The notes under the pieces: generated by a model
What the model saw: only the letters and a program-made list of their open reading frames with translations
Databases searched by the model: none
What the model was told of the DNA's origin: nothing
Translations under genes and position numbers: made by a program
Shown: piece by piece, positions 5,215 through 12,199 of the stretch
Layout: every line of letters begins with the position of its first letter
How positions within the stretch are numbered: the stretch's first letter is position 1
NCBI GenBank assembly: GCA_034434515.1
Contig: DAOTZA010000148.1
Location: forward strand, 1 to 12,199
DNA: 12,199 nucleotides
Origin: NAK19 sp034434515
GTDB lineage: Bacteria > Chloroflexota > Anaerolineae > Anaerolineales > UBA4823
Direction of reading: 5' to 3'

Positions 5215-6819
5215 TTAATCTAATTCACACTGAACTCGCCAATAGGATTTACTCTCTTCTATAATAGCCGTAACTTTGCAAGGCACACGGCTTCCATAAG
5301 CTGCCCTGAGCCAGTTGGAAACACTGGATCGTGCAATGACAGCATAGGCAGTCTGGTCAGGGTCAAGGTCTGGGATTTCAAGCAATATTTCTCTCGAGTT
5401 GGCATCAAAAACAACTCCTTCAAAACGGTCACCAATTTTTGGCAGGGTCTTGAAGGATCTGATGAGAGGCTGCTTTTCTGTAGTAATTGTCTGCTTTTTC
5501 CCATTTTGGTCTTGCGCTGGAGTGTTTGGACGATGGTTTCCCTGAATCGGTGGTGAGATTTGGACAAGCGATGGCTGTTTGCTTGCCAGACGAGCGCGCT
5601 CAGTAGAAAGCCAATCGGTGTCTTGTTGATCGGGAGCAATAATTCTTGCTTCCACCCAGCCCAAAGGCTCAAGGGTTTGGTCTGGATAAACTACCACCTT
5701 ACGAGATTTTGGGGAATCCGAAATACCCAGCCAGGTGGCATTCCTGTTACGACCGGGCTTACCCAGCCCCCATGTATTTTTATAGGTATCAACAACAATC
5801 TGATATGTCTCTTCGCCAAGCAAATCGGTGATGGTTTTGGCATCGTAACCCGTTCCCCAACCTAGCGGCAGAATGAAAGAAGTGGCGTCCATTTTGGCAA
5901 GTTTGCTTAAGGCGTTTTCATACCATTTGGTCAGTTCAGGCTCTCGATGGCGGCGATAGAAATTGTGTTCTTGCTCGAGCAGGTTTTGTGAGGTAAGGTG
6001 ACAGTATTCGGCAAGGAACACCATAGTGTCTTCTATTTTGGCAAAATCTAGTTTAGATGCCTGTTGGTTTAGTAGATGGGTTTGCCAGACAATTTGATGT
6101 TGCCAGACTTGATTCTTTGGAATGGCTTCAATATATAGTGAGATTGGCACAGGTGAAAAATTTTTTTGTTTCCAGGTCAGGCTGCCATTGCGATCGACAG
6201 ACAAGAACTGAACTTTCATGACCTCTACCTTGATTTGAGCAGTAGTATCGCGAACGGTTAGCAAACGATTGAGGTCGTAGTTAGACCGCTTGCGCGCTTC
6301 TACGTTGGCAGCAACAAACACTTTTGCTTCAATGAGATCGCTATTGGTTTTTGATATTTCCTGTTTTGCGCCACTTCTAATTGCATCAGCAGCTAGCTTT
6401 TGTAGCTCAGCATCTGATATCGTTTTGCCCCGCAAAACGGCGCTGCGCAAAGCACCTTTTATGGACGATCCAGGAATGTAGGGGTGATGGCTTTCGGTGC
6501 GAATAAAAGAGAGAATCTCGCGGGGACTTCCTTGAGAGGGGACGGTATAGGCGATAATCTCATTAAGGTTATTAGGGAAATTTTGGTTTATAAAGGGCTT
6601 AAGTTGTCCTTGTTTGATGGTATCAGCCAACATGAGAGAAAGTTTTTCTGAATTGGGTTGAGAAGCAATCCATTCAAATAACTTTGTATCGTCAATGACA
6701 CAAACATTCTGATTTTTCAGCACGAAATCTATTGTCCCTAATTTCTTGCCACTGCCAATATGAACTGGGCTGAGCGTACGGATTTCTAATCGGTAGGGTT
6801 TCAAGAAGGACTGGCTCAT
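5215..6819 (-). CDS. csm5: Csm5, RAMP subunit of the Csm complex, with C-terminal extension
   Basis: Csm5 caps the 3' end of the crRNA in the type III-A complex. The 534-residue product starts RLEIRTLSPVHIGSGKKLG, the normal RAMP opening with the HIGSG turn (20-24). It then has YIPGSSIKGALRSA (114-127) and, late in the core, LPLGWGTGYDAKT (318-330), PKSRKVV (370-376) and EPLGWVEARI (384-393), all typical of Csm5. The core ends near residue 415. Residues 420-455 look like a flexible polar linker. Residues 460-534, GDRFEGVVFDANSREILLEI onward, look like a small beta-rich, possibly OB/S1-like, domain. Csm5 proteins I know are around 350-400 residues, so this is long. The ATG follows GAGGAG at a good distance and lies 10 bases after the csm4 stop. 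Confidence 0.92.
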   Translation of the reverse strand: MSQSFLKPYRLEIRTLSPVHIGSGKKLGTIDFVLKNQNVCVIDDTKLFEWIASQPNSEKLSLMLADTIKQGQLKPFINQNFPNNLNEIIAYTVPSQGSPREILSFIRTESHHPYIPGSSIKGALRSAVLRGKTISDAELQKLAADAIRSGAKQEISKTNSDLIEAKVFVAANVEARKRSNYDLNRLLTVRDTTAQIKVEVMKVQFLSVDRNGSLTWKQKNFSPVPISLYIEAIPKNQVWQHQIVWQTHLLNQQASKLDFAKIEDTMVFLAEYCHLTSQNLLEQEHNFYRRHREPELTKWYENALSKLAKMDATSFILPLGWGTGYDAKTITDLLGEETYQIVVDTYKNTWGLGKPGRNRNATWLGISDSPKSRKVVVYPDQTLEPLGWVEARIIAPDQQDTDWLSTERARLASKQPSLVQISPPIQGNHRPNTPAQDQNGKKQTITTEKQPLIRSFKTLPKIGDRFEGVVFDANSREILLEIPDLDPDQTAYAVIARSSVSNWLRAAYGSRVPCKVTAIIEESKSYWRVQCELD

Positions 6820-6829
6820 GTAAGTCTCC

Positions 6830-7918
6830 TCACAAGGTAACCATAATAGCCGCTCCGCTCTGGTAGATCGGCGTATCGTCAGGGGGTGTTAGACGTGCCA
6901 GTTGTCCGTAGATATTCTTCTCCCGTTGCAGCGCAAAAACCGAGCCGGGTTCAAAAACTTGAACAGCCAGCTTGTAGATCGGAGAAGTAGTCTGCTCCGT
7001 CAGACCTGAAGGCAGGTATTTTTGCTCGCGCTTGGGACGTAATACCTTCAGGGTGTAAGCCAGAGGTTGGGCTTGCAGGTTTATCTCCTCTGGCAATGGC
7101 AGATAATGGGATAAGGTCATCATGCTTGTCTTATGAGCTGTTTTAAGAGGCAATGAAAATTCTTCACAATGAATTGCAAACTGCCCCTTGCCAACGGTGC
7201 GATCCGCCCCAAAGCCGGTGTCAGCAAGGTAATGTAAGGCAGGTTGGAGGTAACGCTTCATGTCCTCTTCTTCAGCGGCTAAAATTGCCCACAGTCCACC
7301 TCCTTTGGCGAAGAAAGTTTCTTCACGGTAAAACAACATGCCTTCAACCGTAGCCCCAGCCAGACGATCGATCTGATTGTGCTGCATAGCCTCACTGGCA
7401 AAGATGATGTTGGGCAACAAGTGATTTTCTGTCGCAGTGCACAATAATTGACCTTTAATCGAAAATGTGTTTTGTTTGAGCAAAAGGTTTTGCAAGATAT
7501 TGCCTGCCTTCAATCCTGTGGTTGTGATATCGCTAAGTATTCTCTCAGAGATAAAGCTAACATTCTTGAGCCGCTTGGCAACTGAAACCACTTCGACTTT
7601 AGCTGATTTGAGGGTGATCTTTGCTCGGGCTCGCAAGCTAGAAGCGAGATCGTCAAAGTCCCTATCGGCGAGGCGAAATGTAGCCGGACGAGGGTAAAAG
7701 CGTATGGGTTCCTGGCTTTGAAACCAAACCGGGAAGGCATGACTAAAGGCAAAAGGTGGATTCATGCGATGGTTTTCCAGCCAGTCGGCTAATTCTTTGT
7801 CACTCATCAAGCCTAGCCAGCGAATGCCCCAACAAACTGAGCCAAACAGGGTGTCCGATGCCAGGGGCCAGGTTGCCAGCGAGCCGCAGGGGGTGAAATA
7901 GACAGCATAGGTTTTCAT
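6830..7918 (-). CDS. csm4: Csm4, RAMP subunit binding the crRNA 5' tag
   Basis: Csm4 pairs with Cas10 and holds the 5' tag end of the crRNA. I use the ATG at 7916-7918, giving 362 residues beginning MKTYAVYFTPCGSLATWPLA. The typical Csm4 motif SDTLFGSVCWGI then falls at residues 21-32, where the family has it. A longer frame to 7963 would add 15 residues and overlap csm3 by 26 bases. The glycine-rich RNA-binding loop DTGFGADRTVGKGQF lies at about 233-247. The C-terminal part is a second RAMP-like fold (PLAYTLKVLRPKREQ and following), as expected. There is a modest GAGAG site before the start, 19 bases after the csm3 stop codon begins, so it is closely coupled. csm5 follows after 10 bases. Confidence 0.93.
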   Translation of the reverse strand: MKTYAVYFTPCGSLATWPLASDTLFGSVCWGIRWLGLMSDKELADWLENHRMNPPFAFSHAFPVWFQSQEPIRFYPRPATFRLADRDFDDLASSLRARAKITLKSAKVEVVSVAKRLKNVSFISERILSDITTTGLKAGNILQNLLLKQNTFSIKGQLLCTATENHLLPNIIFASEAMQHNQIDRLAGATVEGMLFYREETFFAKGGGLWAILAAEEEDMKRYLQPALHYLADTGFGADRTVGKGQFAIHCEEFSLPLKTAHKTSMMTLSHYLPLPEEINLQAQPLAYTLKVLRPKREQKYLPSGLTEQTTSPIYKLAVQVFEPGSVFALQREKNIYGQLARLTPPDDTPIYQSGAAIMVTL

Positions 7919-7937
7919 GGCACTCTCATTAACTCGT

Positions 7938-8756
7938 TTATGAAGGCCAGTTGATCTGGTCAAAAGCTCGCAAGATTTCTGGGATGGTTTTTGCAGGTAG
8001 ATTTATCTTGGTGCCGCTCTTGCCTTGTCGATAGTCGGCGGTTGAACGCCAGCGGATTTCGATGTCTGTAAACTGAATTTGACCGCTACCTCGCGACCCT
8101 CCGCCTCCCAGCGAGCTTTGTTCTAAAAGGGACATAGCAGTAAACAAATGCTTTAACAGTTCCGAGTCATCGGTATCGTATTTGTCAACGATTAGCGAAA
8201 GGTCAAATATGCTGCCGGCAGGCACGCGTTCAACAGGACGGGGGTTAGCTTCGGAGGTAACCCGATCCAAGGCATTTTCGGTCTTGACCTCGGTATAGGT
8301 GCCTCGTCCCAAGGCCTTTTCGAGCTGGGCTTTTGAATCGGTATTAAGAAATGCATCGCGCACAATTAGACGAGTAGGTCCGGCGATTGACCGCACCTGC
8401 TTATCATCGGTGGCAGGTCCGTACAAACGGGCTACGATCAGGGCGTTTTTCCAACGCGGAGCTTGCTCAGGTGATAGCTTTGGCTCAGTCACCTTCAGGA
8501 TTTCACATGAGTAAGCCTGACAGCCATCATGCTTAGGATGTTTTTCGATTAAGCCAAACGACCATTCGGTCAGAGATCGTAACTTTCCTTTGATGGAAGA
8601 ACCGGGAATAATGGGTTCATCAGTAATGGGATCTTTGATAACGGGATTGTCAATACCACCGATTTCCATTCCGACAGTTGTCCCACCAATGTGTAAACCG
8701 GTGACCAGAACAACCTTGCCTTCAATTATGAATTTACCTAAAAAAGCGGGTGACAT
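7938..8756 (-). CDS. csm3: Csm3, backbone subunit and target-RNA nuclease
   Basis: Csm3 forms the repeated backbone of the complex and cuts the bound target RNA at 6-base intervals. The 272-residue product has the family signature: GLHIGG near residues 20-25, then GGIDNPVIKDP with the catalytic Asp36, and PIIPGSSIKGKLRSL (48-62). Further conserved parts are KTENALDR (158-165), part of the thumb, and the glycine-rich loop LGGGGSRGSGQI (216-227). A short segment with cysteines (Cys79, Cys84) and His73/His76 in HPKHDGCQAYSC may bind zinc, as in other Csm3 proteins. The catalytic Asp is kept, so RNA cleavage should work. The ATG follows a near-perfect AAGGAGG. The gap from csm2 is 36 bases. The C-terminal tail (about 235-272) extends a little past the core. 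Confidence 0.96.
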   Translation of the reverse strand: MSPAFLGKFIIEGKVVLVTGLHIGGTTVGMEIGGIDNPVIKDPITDEPIIPGSSIKGKLRSLTEWSFGLIEKHPKHDGCQAYSCEILKVTEPKLSPEQAPRWKNALIVARLYGPATDDKQVRSIAGPTRLIVRDAFLNTDSKAQLEKALGRGTYTEVKTENALDRVTSEANPRPVERVPAGSIFDLSLIVDKYDTDDSELLKHLFTAMSLLEQSSLGGGGSRGSGQIQFTDIEIRWRSTADYRQGKSGTKINLPAKTIPEILRAFDQINWPS

Positions 8757-8792
8757 TTTTGCCTCCTTGATTTGGGATTCTATATTACTGCT

Positions 8793-9200
8793 TTATTCCT
8801 TGGGATGATGGTATTTGTGGTAGGCCATAATCGCCTCGAGGAAATTGACCGCTGCTTCAAAGTCCGCGATCGATTTACATTTTTGGGCGCCAAAGCATAA
8901 GACGAGGAGATTGTAAAAGTTTTCAGGAATATGGCCGCGTCCTTTAGCGTAGGCAAGAGCAGGCATGACCAAGGCAACCTTAGCGCGGTTGAAATTTTGA
9001 TCCGAGCGGTCAAATTCGCGCTTGAGGGCTTTGATGTAGTGAAAGATCTTGCGCATTTGGGTTGGTTTTACATTCCCTTCTTTAGCAACGATGTCGGCAT
9101 ATCCATCTAGTTCAGCATAGTCCTCGGGCTTTAGTGAGGCCATTGAAGGTAAGTTTTTGATAATCTGGTATACATCTTGAATAGATTGTGCTGGTGTCAT
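8793..9200 (-). CDS. csm2: Csm2, small subunit of the Csm complex
   Basis: Csm2 is the small helical subunit that lines the inner side of the Csm filament and supports the crRNA-target duplex. The 135-residue product is all-helical in look and has the two family marks: KPTQMRKIFHYIKAL (45-59) and GHIPENFYNLLVLCF (88-102). The presence of a Csm2 rather than a Cmr5, together with Csm5, places the system in subtype III-A. AAGGAG lies 8 bases before the ATG. The gene starts one base after the cas10 stop codon, and its ribosome binding site is within the end of cas10, so the two are probably translated together. Confidence 0.95.
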   Translation of the reverse strand: MTPAQSIQDVYQIIKNLPSMASLKPEDYAELDGYADIVAKEGNVKPTQMRKIFHYIKALKREFDRSDQNFNRAKVALVMPALAYAKGRGHIPENFYNLLVLCFGAQKCKSIADFEAAVNFLEAIMAYHKYHHPKE

Positions 9201-9201
9201 A

Positions 9202-11622
9202 TCACATTCTCCTTTCTCGAATTAATAAACTGGTCACAGAGATGGGGAAGAGAATTTTTCTGGTACTGATAGCACGCAACATTCCTTCTTGGTACTTTTG
9301 ACGACTTTGCTTGTTCAGACGTCTGGCGAAAGAGTAATATAGACGGGGAGTCCAAAGTGGGCGCAGACTGCCGGCTGAGTCCGAGTGTTGACGGAACAGA
9401 CCACCTAGGTCGTATATCAAGCCGCTAGGAATTTCCCCGTTTTGAACGGCTTTCGACCAGCTATGGGCTAACTCAAGCAACTGATCAAAATGATCCCAAT
9501 CCATGGTCGTGCCAAAGGCATGAATTTGATTGCGTTGCTGTTTTGCCACTTGTTCGGCTTGATCGACCAGTTCGGCGAACTTCTGCACCGGATAGCGAGG
9601 CTTTACCTGAACATACCCGGCCGAAATGGTCAGGTTGGGGTTATTAGCCGAGAAGGCGTTAAATTCCTTCCTGACCCGCTCAGCAAGCTGCAATACCTCC
9701 TCCCACGGTCCCACAATAAACAAATCATCTCCGCCTGAGTAGAGGATATAAAAAATGCCGTCAGTTAAGGTAGCTTTTTGGGGATTATCCTTTGCCCATT
9801 CGTCAGATACCTCTTGACAGATGCGATTGAGTTGGCCCGAGAAGAACAAATCCAGCATGCGACTCAGGGATGCCATTCTTGAAAGCGTGGGACGTAAACA
9901 GAGAGTTGGCGCTTTGCCAGAATCTTCTTCACTTAATCCTTCACTCATGATCAGTCCAAAACGGTCTACATCAGCCTTTAGAATCCCCAATCGTTCTGCT
10001 CCTCTGCTAAGCTTGGCAATCGCTTCAAAGTGCAAAATATCTCCTTGCTGAATTGATTCCTCGGCTTCGCCTTTATAGTCTTTTAGCGCTCTGGGTGCGC
10101 TATTGGCTAGAAAGCGAAACGAACTTGCGTAATCGGCGAAAATGAAATCTTCTGTTTCGTTGATCGAAAAGACTTTTGAGCCGGGCGGCAGGTCTTTTAT
10201 CTCGATTTTTTCTCGGAGTAGGACTACTGAGATATTAAAGGGGGCATTTTTGAAGCTGATGATCTTCTCTTTGTCAATTGCACTGGCGAGTTTATAACAG
10301 TAAGCTAAGTAGTGGAGATAGGGCAATTCTTTGCCGATTTGGGCATGTATCTGGCACAGGTCGCAAACCAGTCCTGAATCAGGCATTGGCGTAAGCTGAC
10401 AAACTTTACACACATGGTATTGGGGAATGCCAGGTACCGCCATTTGCTGGGGTGAAAGTAGGGTCACCCATTTGCTCAGCTTTGCTTCTTCTAATTTTCT
10501 ATCTAGCTCTCTGAAAATTTTGCGACTATCGGCTAGGTCACCAGCATTAGCAGGTGCACTGGCCATAAGGAGTGCCAGTTCCCCTTGAAATTGATGATAT
10601 AGCCAGTGCGAAAGTTTGGCATAGAGGTCTTCAACCTTCTTTTCAGATTTGGTGGGCAAAAGTAGATCAAAGCGTCCACCGCCGATAAAAATGGCACAGC
10701 TATCAGGTAACCCGATTTCGTTCAAAATCCACTCAACAACTAGTTCGCTCAACAATTGCACATAGAAAGAACGACCACGCAATCGCTTGGCTACGTGCGC
10801 AGTTTCTGCGTCCGGTCGACTCAACCTATAGATGAACCTCTGAATGCCTGAGAGATCGCCTCGAACAAGTAAAGCTACATCTTCGTCCGGTTCTGGCAGA
10901 TGGTCATCATAAGCCAGACAAGCTGCAATCGCTGAGGTGAGCCGATTATGATCGTAAAGCGATACATCCGGCCATGAGCGCAATGGTTTGTCCTTTTCAT
11001 CTTTTTTCCAGGGTGTAGCAGAAGGTACACACCAGAGATACTTTTGGAATACGGCTAGCAGAGTGGTGAAAAATGCTTTGATGGGTTGGTTATCCCATGT
11101 TGCCCCCCTTTTTTTCTTCCACTCATCTAGCTCTTGCTTCATCTGTTGCCAAAGTTGGGAATAATCCCCTTGGTTAAGTTGGCTCTCAACCGGGTATGCA
11201 GATTTATCCTTGATGGTGAGTGGGCGTAAGGAATGCTCATAATGTATTGTCGGTTTTGGGGCTAGTAGTTCAACATTGGCCAGGATTGGAATCAAGCGAG
11301 CTTCTCTCGGGTCGGCTTGAATTTCGCTACCACCCCAACGCTCTCCGGCTGCGAGTTGGTCAGCGATACGAATGCGTTTGATGACTGGTGAGGCGATGTC
11401 ATTGCGATGATGATATAGCACTCCGCTCAACCCTTCTCGTAGCGATTGAGGAATGTATTGTTCGATGAATTGTTGACTGTAGCGAGCATGCGTTCCAGAA
11501 CTGCCTGCATCTTCGTTAGTAAATTGAGTGCTCAGTTTTTCCCCAGCTCGCTGCGTAAATTTGCCAATGTCATGCAGCAAGCCCGCCAGGGCTGCTTTCC
11601 AGACCTCTTCACGATGGTTCAT
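9202..11622 (-). CDS. cas10: Cas10/Csm1, large subunit with HD nuclease and cyclase palm domain
   Basis: Cas10 is the sensor and signal maker of the complex: it cuts single-stranded DNA and makes cyclic oligoadenylate when target RNA is bound. The 806-residue protein has an N-terminal HD domain (LLHDIGKF, His17/Asp18, with His45, His71/His72 and Asp88 as further likely ligands). The first palm-like domain has GDLSGIQRFIYRLS (255-268) and GGGRFDLLLP (314-323). A zinc-binding part has Cys405, Cys408, Cys420 and Cys423. The second palm domain has ILKADVDRFG (547-556) and the active site YSGGDDLF with GGDD at 630-633. The end is helical. Both active sites are intact and the length is normal. The start has an exceptionally strong ribosome binding site. 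It is the first gene of the cas operon. Confidence 0.97.
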   Translation of the reverse strand: MNHREEVWKAALAGLLHDIGKFTQRAGEKLSTQFTNEDAGSSGTHARYSQQFIEQYIPQSLREGLSGVLYHHRNDIASPVIKRIRIADQLAAGERWGGSEIQADPREARLIPILANVELLAPKPTIHYEHSLRPLTIKDKSAYPVESQLNQGDYSQLWQQMKQELDEWKKKRGATWDNQPIKAFFTTLLAVFQKYLWCVPSATPWKKDEKDKPLRSWPDVSLYDHNRLTSAIAACLAYDDHLPEPDEDVALLVRGDLSGIQRFIYRLSRPDAETAHVAKRLRGRSFYVQLLSELVVEWILNEIGLPDSCAIFIGGGRFDLLLPTKSEKKVEDLYAKLSHWLYHQFQGELALLMASAPANAGDLADSRKIFRELDRKLEEAKLSKWVTLLSPQQMAVPGIPQYHVCKVCQLTPMPDSGLVCDLCQIHAQIGKELPYLHYLAYCYKLASAIDKEKIISFKNAPFNISVVLLREKIEIKDLPPGSKVFSINETEDFIFADYASSFRFLANSAPRALKDYKGEAEESIQQGDILHFEAIAKLSRGAERLGILKADVDRFGLIMSEGLSEEDSGKAPTLCLRPTLSRMASLSRMLDLFFSGQLNRICQEVSDEWAKDNPQKATLTDGIFYILYSGGDDLFIVGPWEEVLQLAERVRKEFNAFSANNPNLTISAGYVQVKPRYPVQKFAELVDQAEQVAKQQRNQIHAFGTTMDWDHFDQLLELAHSWSKAVQNGEIPSGLIYDLGGLFRQHSDSAGSLRPLWTPRLYYSFARRLNKQSRQKYQEGMLRAISTRKILFPISVTSLLIRERRM

Positions 11623-11634
11623 TTCACCTCCTTA
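11623..11634 (-). promoter_or_regulatory. Near-consensus ribosome binding site of cas10
   Basis: TAAGGAGGTGAA lies directly before the cas10 ATG. It matches the full anti-Shine-Dalgarno tail of 16S rRNA over about 11 bases. It is the strongest such site in the window and fixes the start at 11622. This supports independent initiation of the first cas gene. Confidence 0.85.
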
Positions 11635-11644
11635 AGTTTTCGAT

Positions 11645-11702
11645 GGACGTTTTCCTGAGGTGCTTTCCCCCTGCCCCCTGCCTCGCTCAGGAAGAACCGT
11701 CC
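11645..11702. repeat. Long hairpin with G-rich loop upstream of cas10
   Basis: On the minus strand GGACGGTTCTTCCTGAG (11686-11702) pairs with CTCAGGAAAACGTCC (11645-11659): 15 base pairs with two single-base bulges, and an exact core of TTCCTGAG/CTCAGGAA. The 26-base loop holds two runs of five G. It lies in the 143-base gap between the HTH gene and cas10, about 10 bases before the ribosome binding site. No T-run follows on the minus strand, so it is not a standard terminator for the upstream gene. It could be a leader structure of the cas10 mRNA, an operator-like palindrome, or a small dispersed repeat. The rest of the gap has no promoter that I would call with confidence. Confidence 0.62.
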
Positions 11703-11765
11703 AGTTTCTATTTTCGCTTGAAATTGAGCTCTTGTCTTGCGGATTTCTCCCTAATTTCCCGCGCT

Positions 11766-12199
11766 TCACCTCCCTTCTGCTTCTGTTTGTTCGAGGGTGT
11801 AATAGATTTTCAGCAAAGCGATCAAATGCACTCGACCGACCTCGCTGATCTCAAAATAGTCTTCGGCTTTACGGTAGGCGGAGCGCAACTGCTGTTCCAC
11901 CGTACGCCTGGATTTGATCAGGCGCTGAGCGATTTCCTCATCGCTGGCCATCTCGCGCACCAGCAACCCCACCGCTTGGCGCTCATTAGGAGTCAGTTTG
12001 CGTTCCAGAAACTCTTTAGCGCGTTGATATTCCTGACGTAACTTGCTGGCGCGCTGCCGTTCGTAAGCTTCGAAGGGGTCTTCGATCTGCGCTAAATCCA
12101 GCAAAACGGGAGAAACCGAAGACCATAAGGCGACCGGAATGCGTAACAGGTGAACAGCATCGCCGGGCTGGGGATGCAGTCGCTTGCTAGTCAGGAAAT
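11766..12199 (-). CDS. LuxR-type helix-turn-helix protein, N-terminus outside the window
   Basis: The reading frame is open to the right edge, so only the last 143 residues are visible. A start at the TTG 12102-12104 is not needed, because the frame continues upstream with ordinary residues (VHLLRIPVALWSSVSP and so on). The visible part has a charged helical segment (DPFEAYERQRASKLRQEYQR) and then a LuxR/sigma-4-type DNA-binding domain: LTPNERQAVGLLV, then DEEIAQRLIKSRRTVEQQLR (the turn and recognition helix), then a closing helix ending IALLKIYYTL. What senses the signal is outside the window. It lies on the same strand, 143 bases ahead of cas10. It may regulate the locus or be an unrelated neighbour. 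I do not recognise a specific family. Confidence 0.72.
   Translation of the reverse strand, partial: FLTSKRLHPQPGDAVHLLRIPVALWSSVSPVLLDLAQIEDPFEAYERQRASKLRQEYQRAKEFLERKLTPNERQAVGLLVREMASDEEIAQRLIKSRRTVEQQLRSAYRKAEDYFEISEVGRVHLIALLKIYYTLEQTEAEGR

Noticed and set aside
6830..7963. 377-residue version of Csm4
   Set aside because: The first 15 residues overlap the end of csm3. The internal ATG at 7916-7918 begins the typical Csm4 N-terminus.
11643..12041. 132-residue plus-strand frame opposite the HTH gene
   Set aside because: It is antisense to a clear DNA-binding domain and begins inside the hairpin region, with no ribosome binding site.

Overview
The window holds an almost complete type III-A (Csm) CRISPR-Cas locus, with every cas gene on the minus strand, so it reads from high to low coordinates. 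The order is: 3' part of a LuxR-type helix-turn-helix gene, a short upstream region with a long hairpin, cas10/csm1, csm2, csm3, csm4, csm5, a CARF-HEPN ribonuclease (Csm6 type), a Card1/Can2-like CARF nuclease (DUF1887 type), a small Csx15-like protein, cas6, cas1, cas2, a roughly 265-bp leader, and at the left edge one candidate CRISPR repeat. The array itself should continue to the left of the window. Gaps are short, cas6 overlaps its upstream neighbour by 4 nt, and most genes have a good Shine-Dalgarno sequence, so this looks like one operon or a few coupled ones.

The host is a bacterium, judged by its Shine-Dalgarno sites and sigma70-like promoter. The protein style (Csm5 with a tail, DUF1887 CARF protein, Csx15-like protein) suggests Chloroflexota, for example Anaerolineae, but this is inference only. 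Base composition is uneven: the csm genes are moderate in GC, while cas6 and its neighbours are clearly richer.

Expected workings: Cas6 cuts the pre-crRNA inside the repeat hairpin, and Cas10-Csm2-5 assemble on the crRNA. Csm3 (Asp36) cuts bound target RNA. Cas10 has both an HD nuclease site and a GGDD cyclase site, so target binding should trigger DNA cleavage and cyclic oligoadenylate synthesis. The messenger would switch on two different CARF effectors encoded side by side. The Csx15-like protein encoded next to them may degrade the messenger. Cas1 and Cas2 add spacers at the leader end.

The least ordinary signals are a tetranucleotide repeat at the junction of the two CARF effector genes, an altered nuclease motif in the Card1-like protein, a C-terminal extension on Csm5, a leader with recurring AAAARTGGG boxes, a strong promoter and a GC-rich inverted repeat, and a long hairpin before cas10. 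The system belongs to a known type. Novelty, if any, lies in these details.
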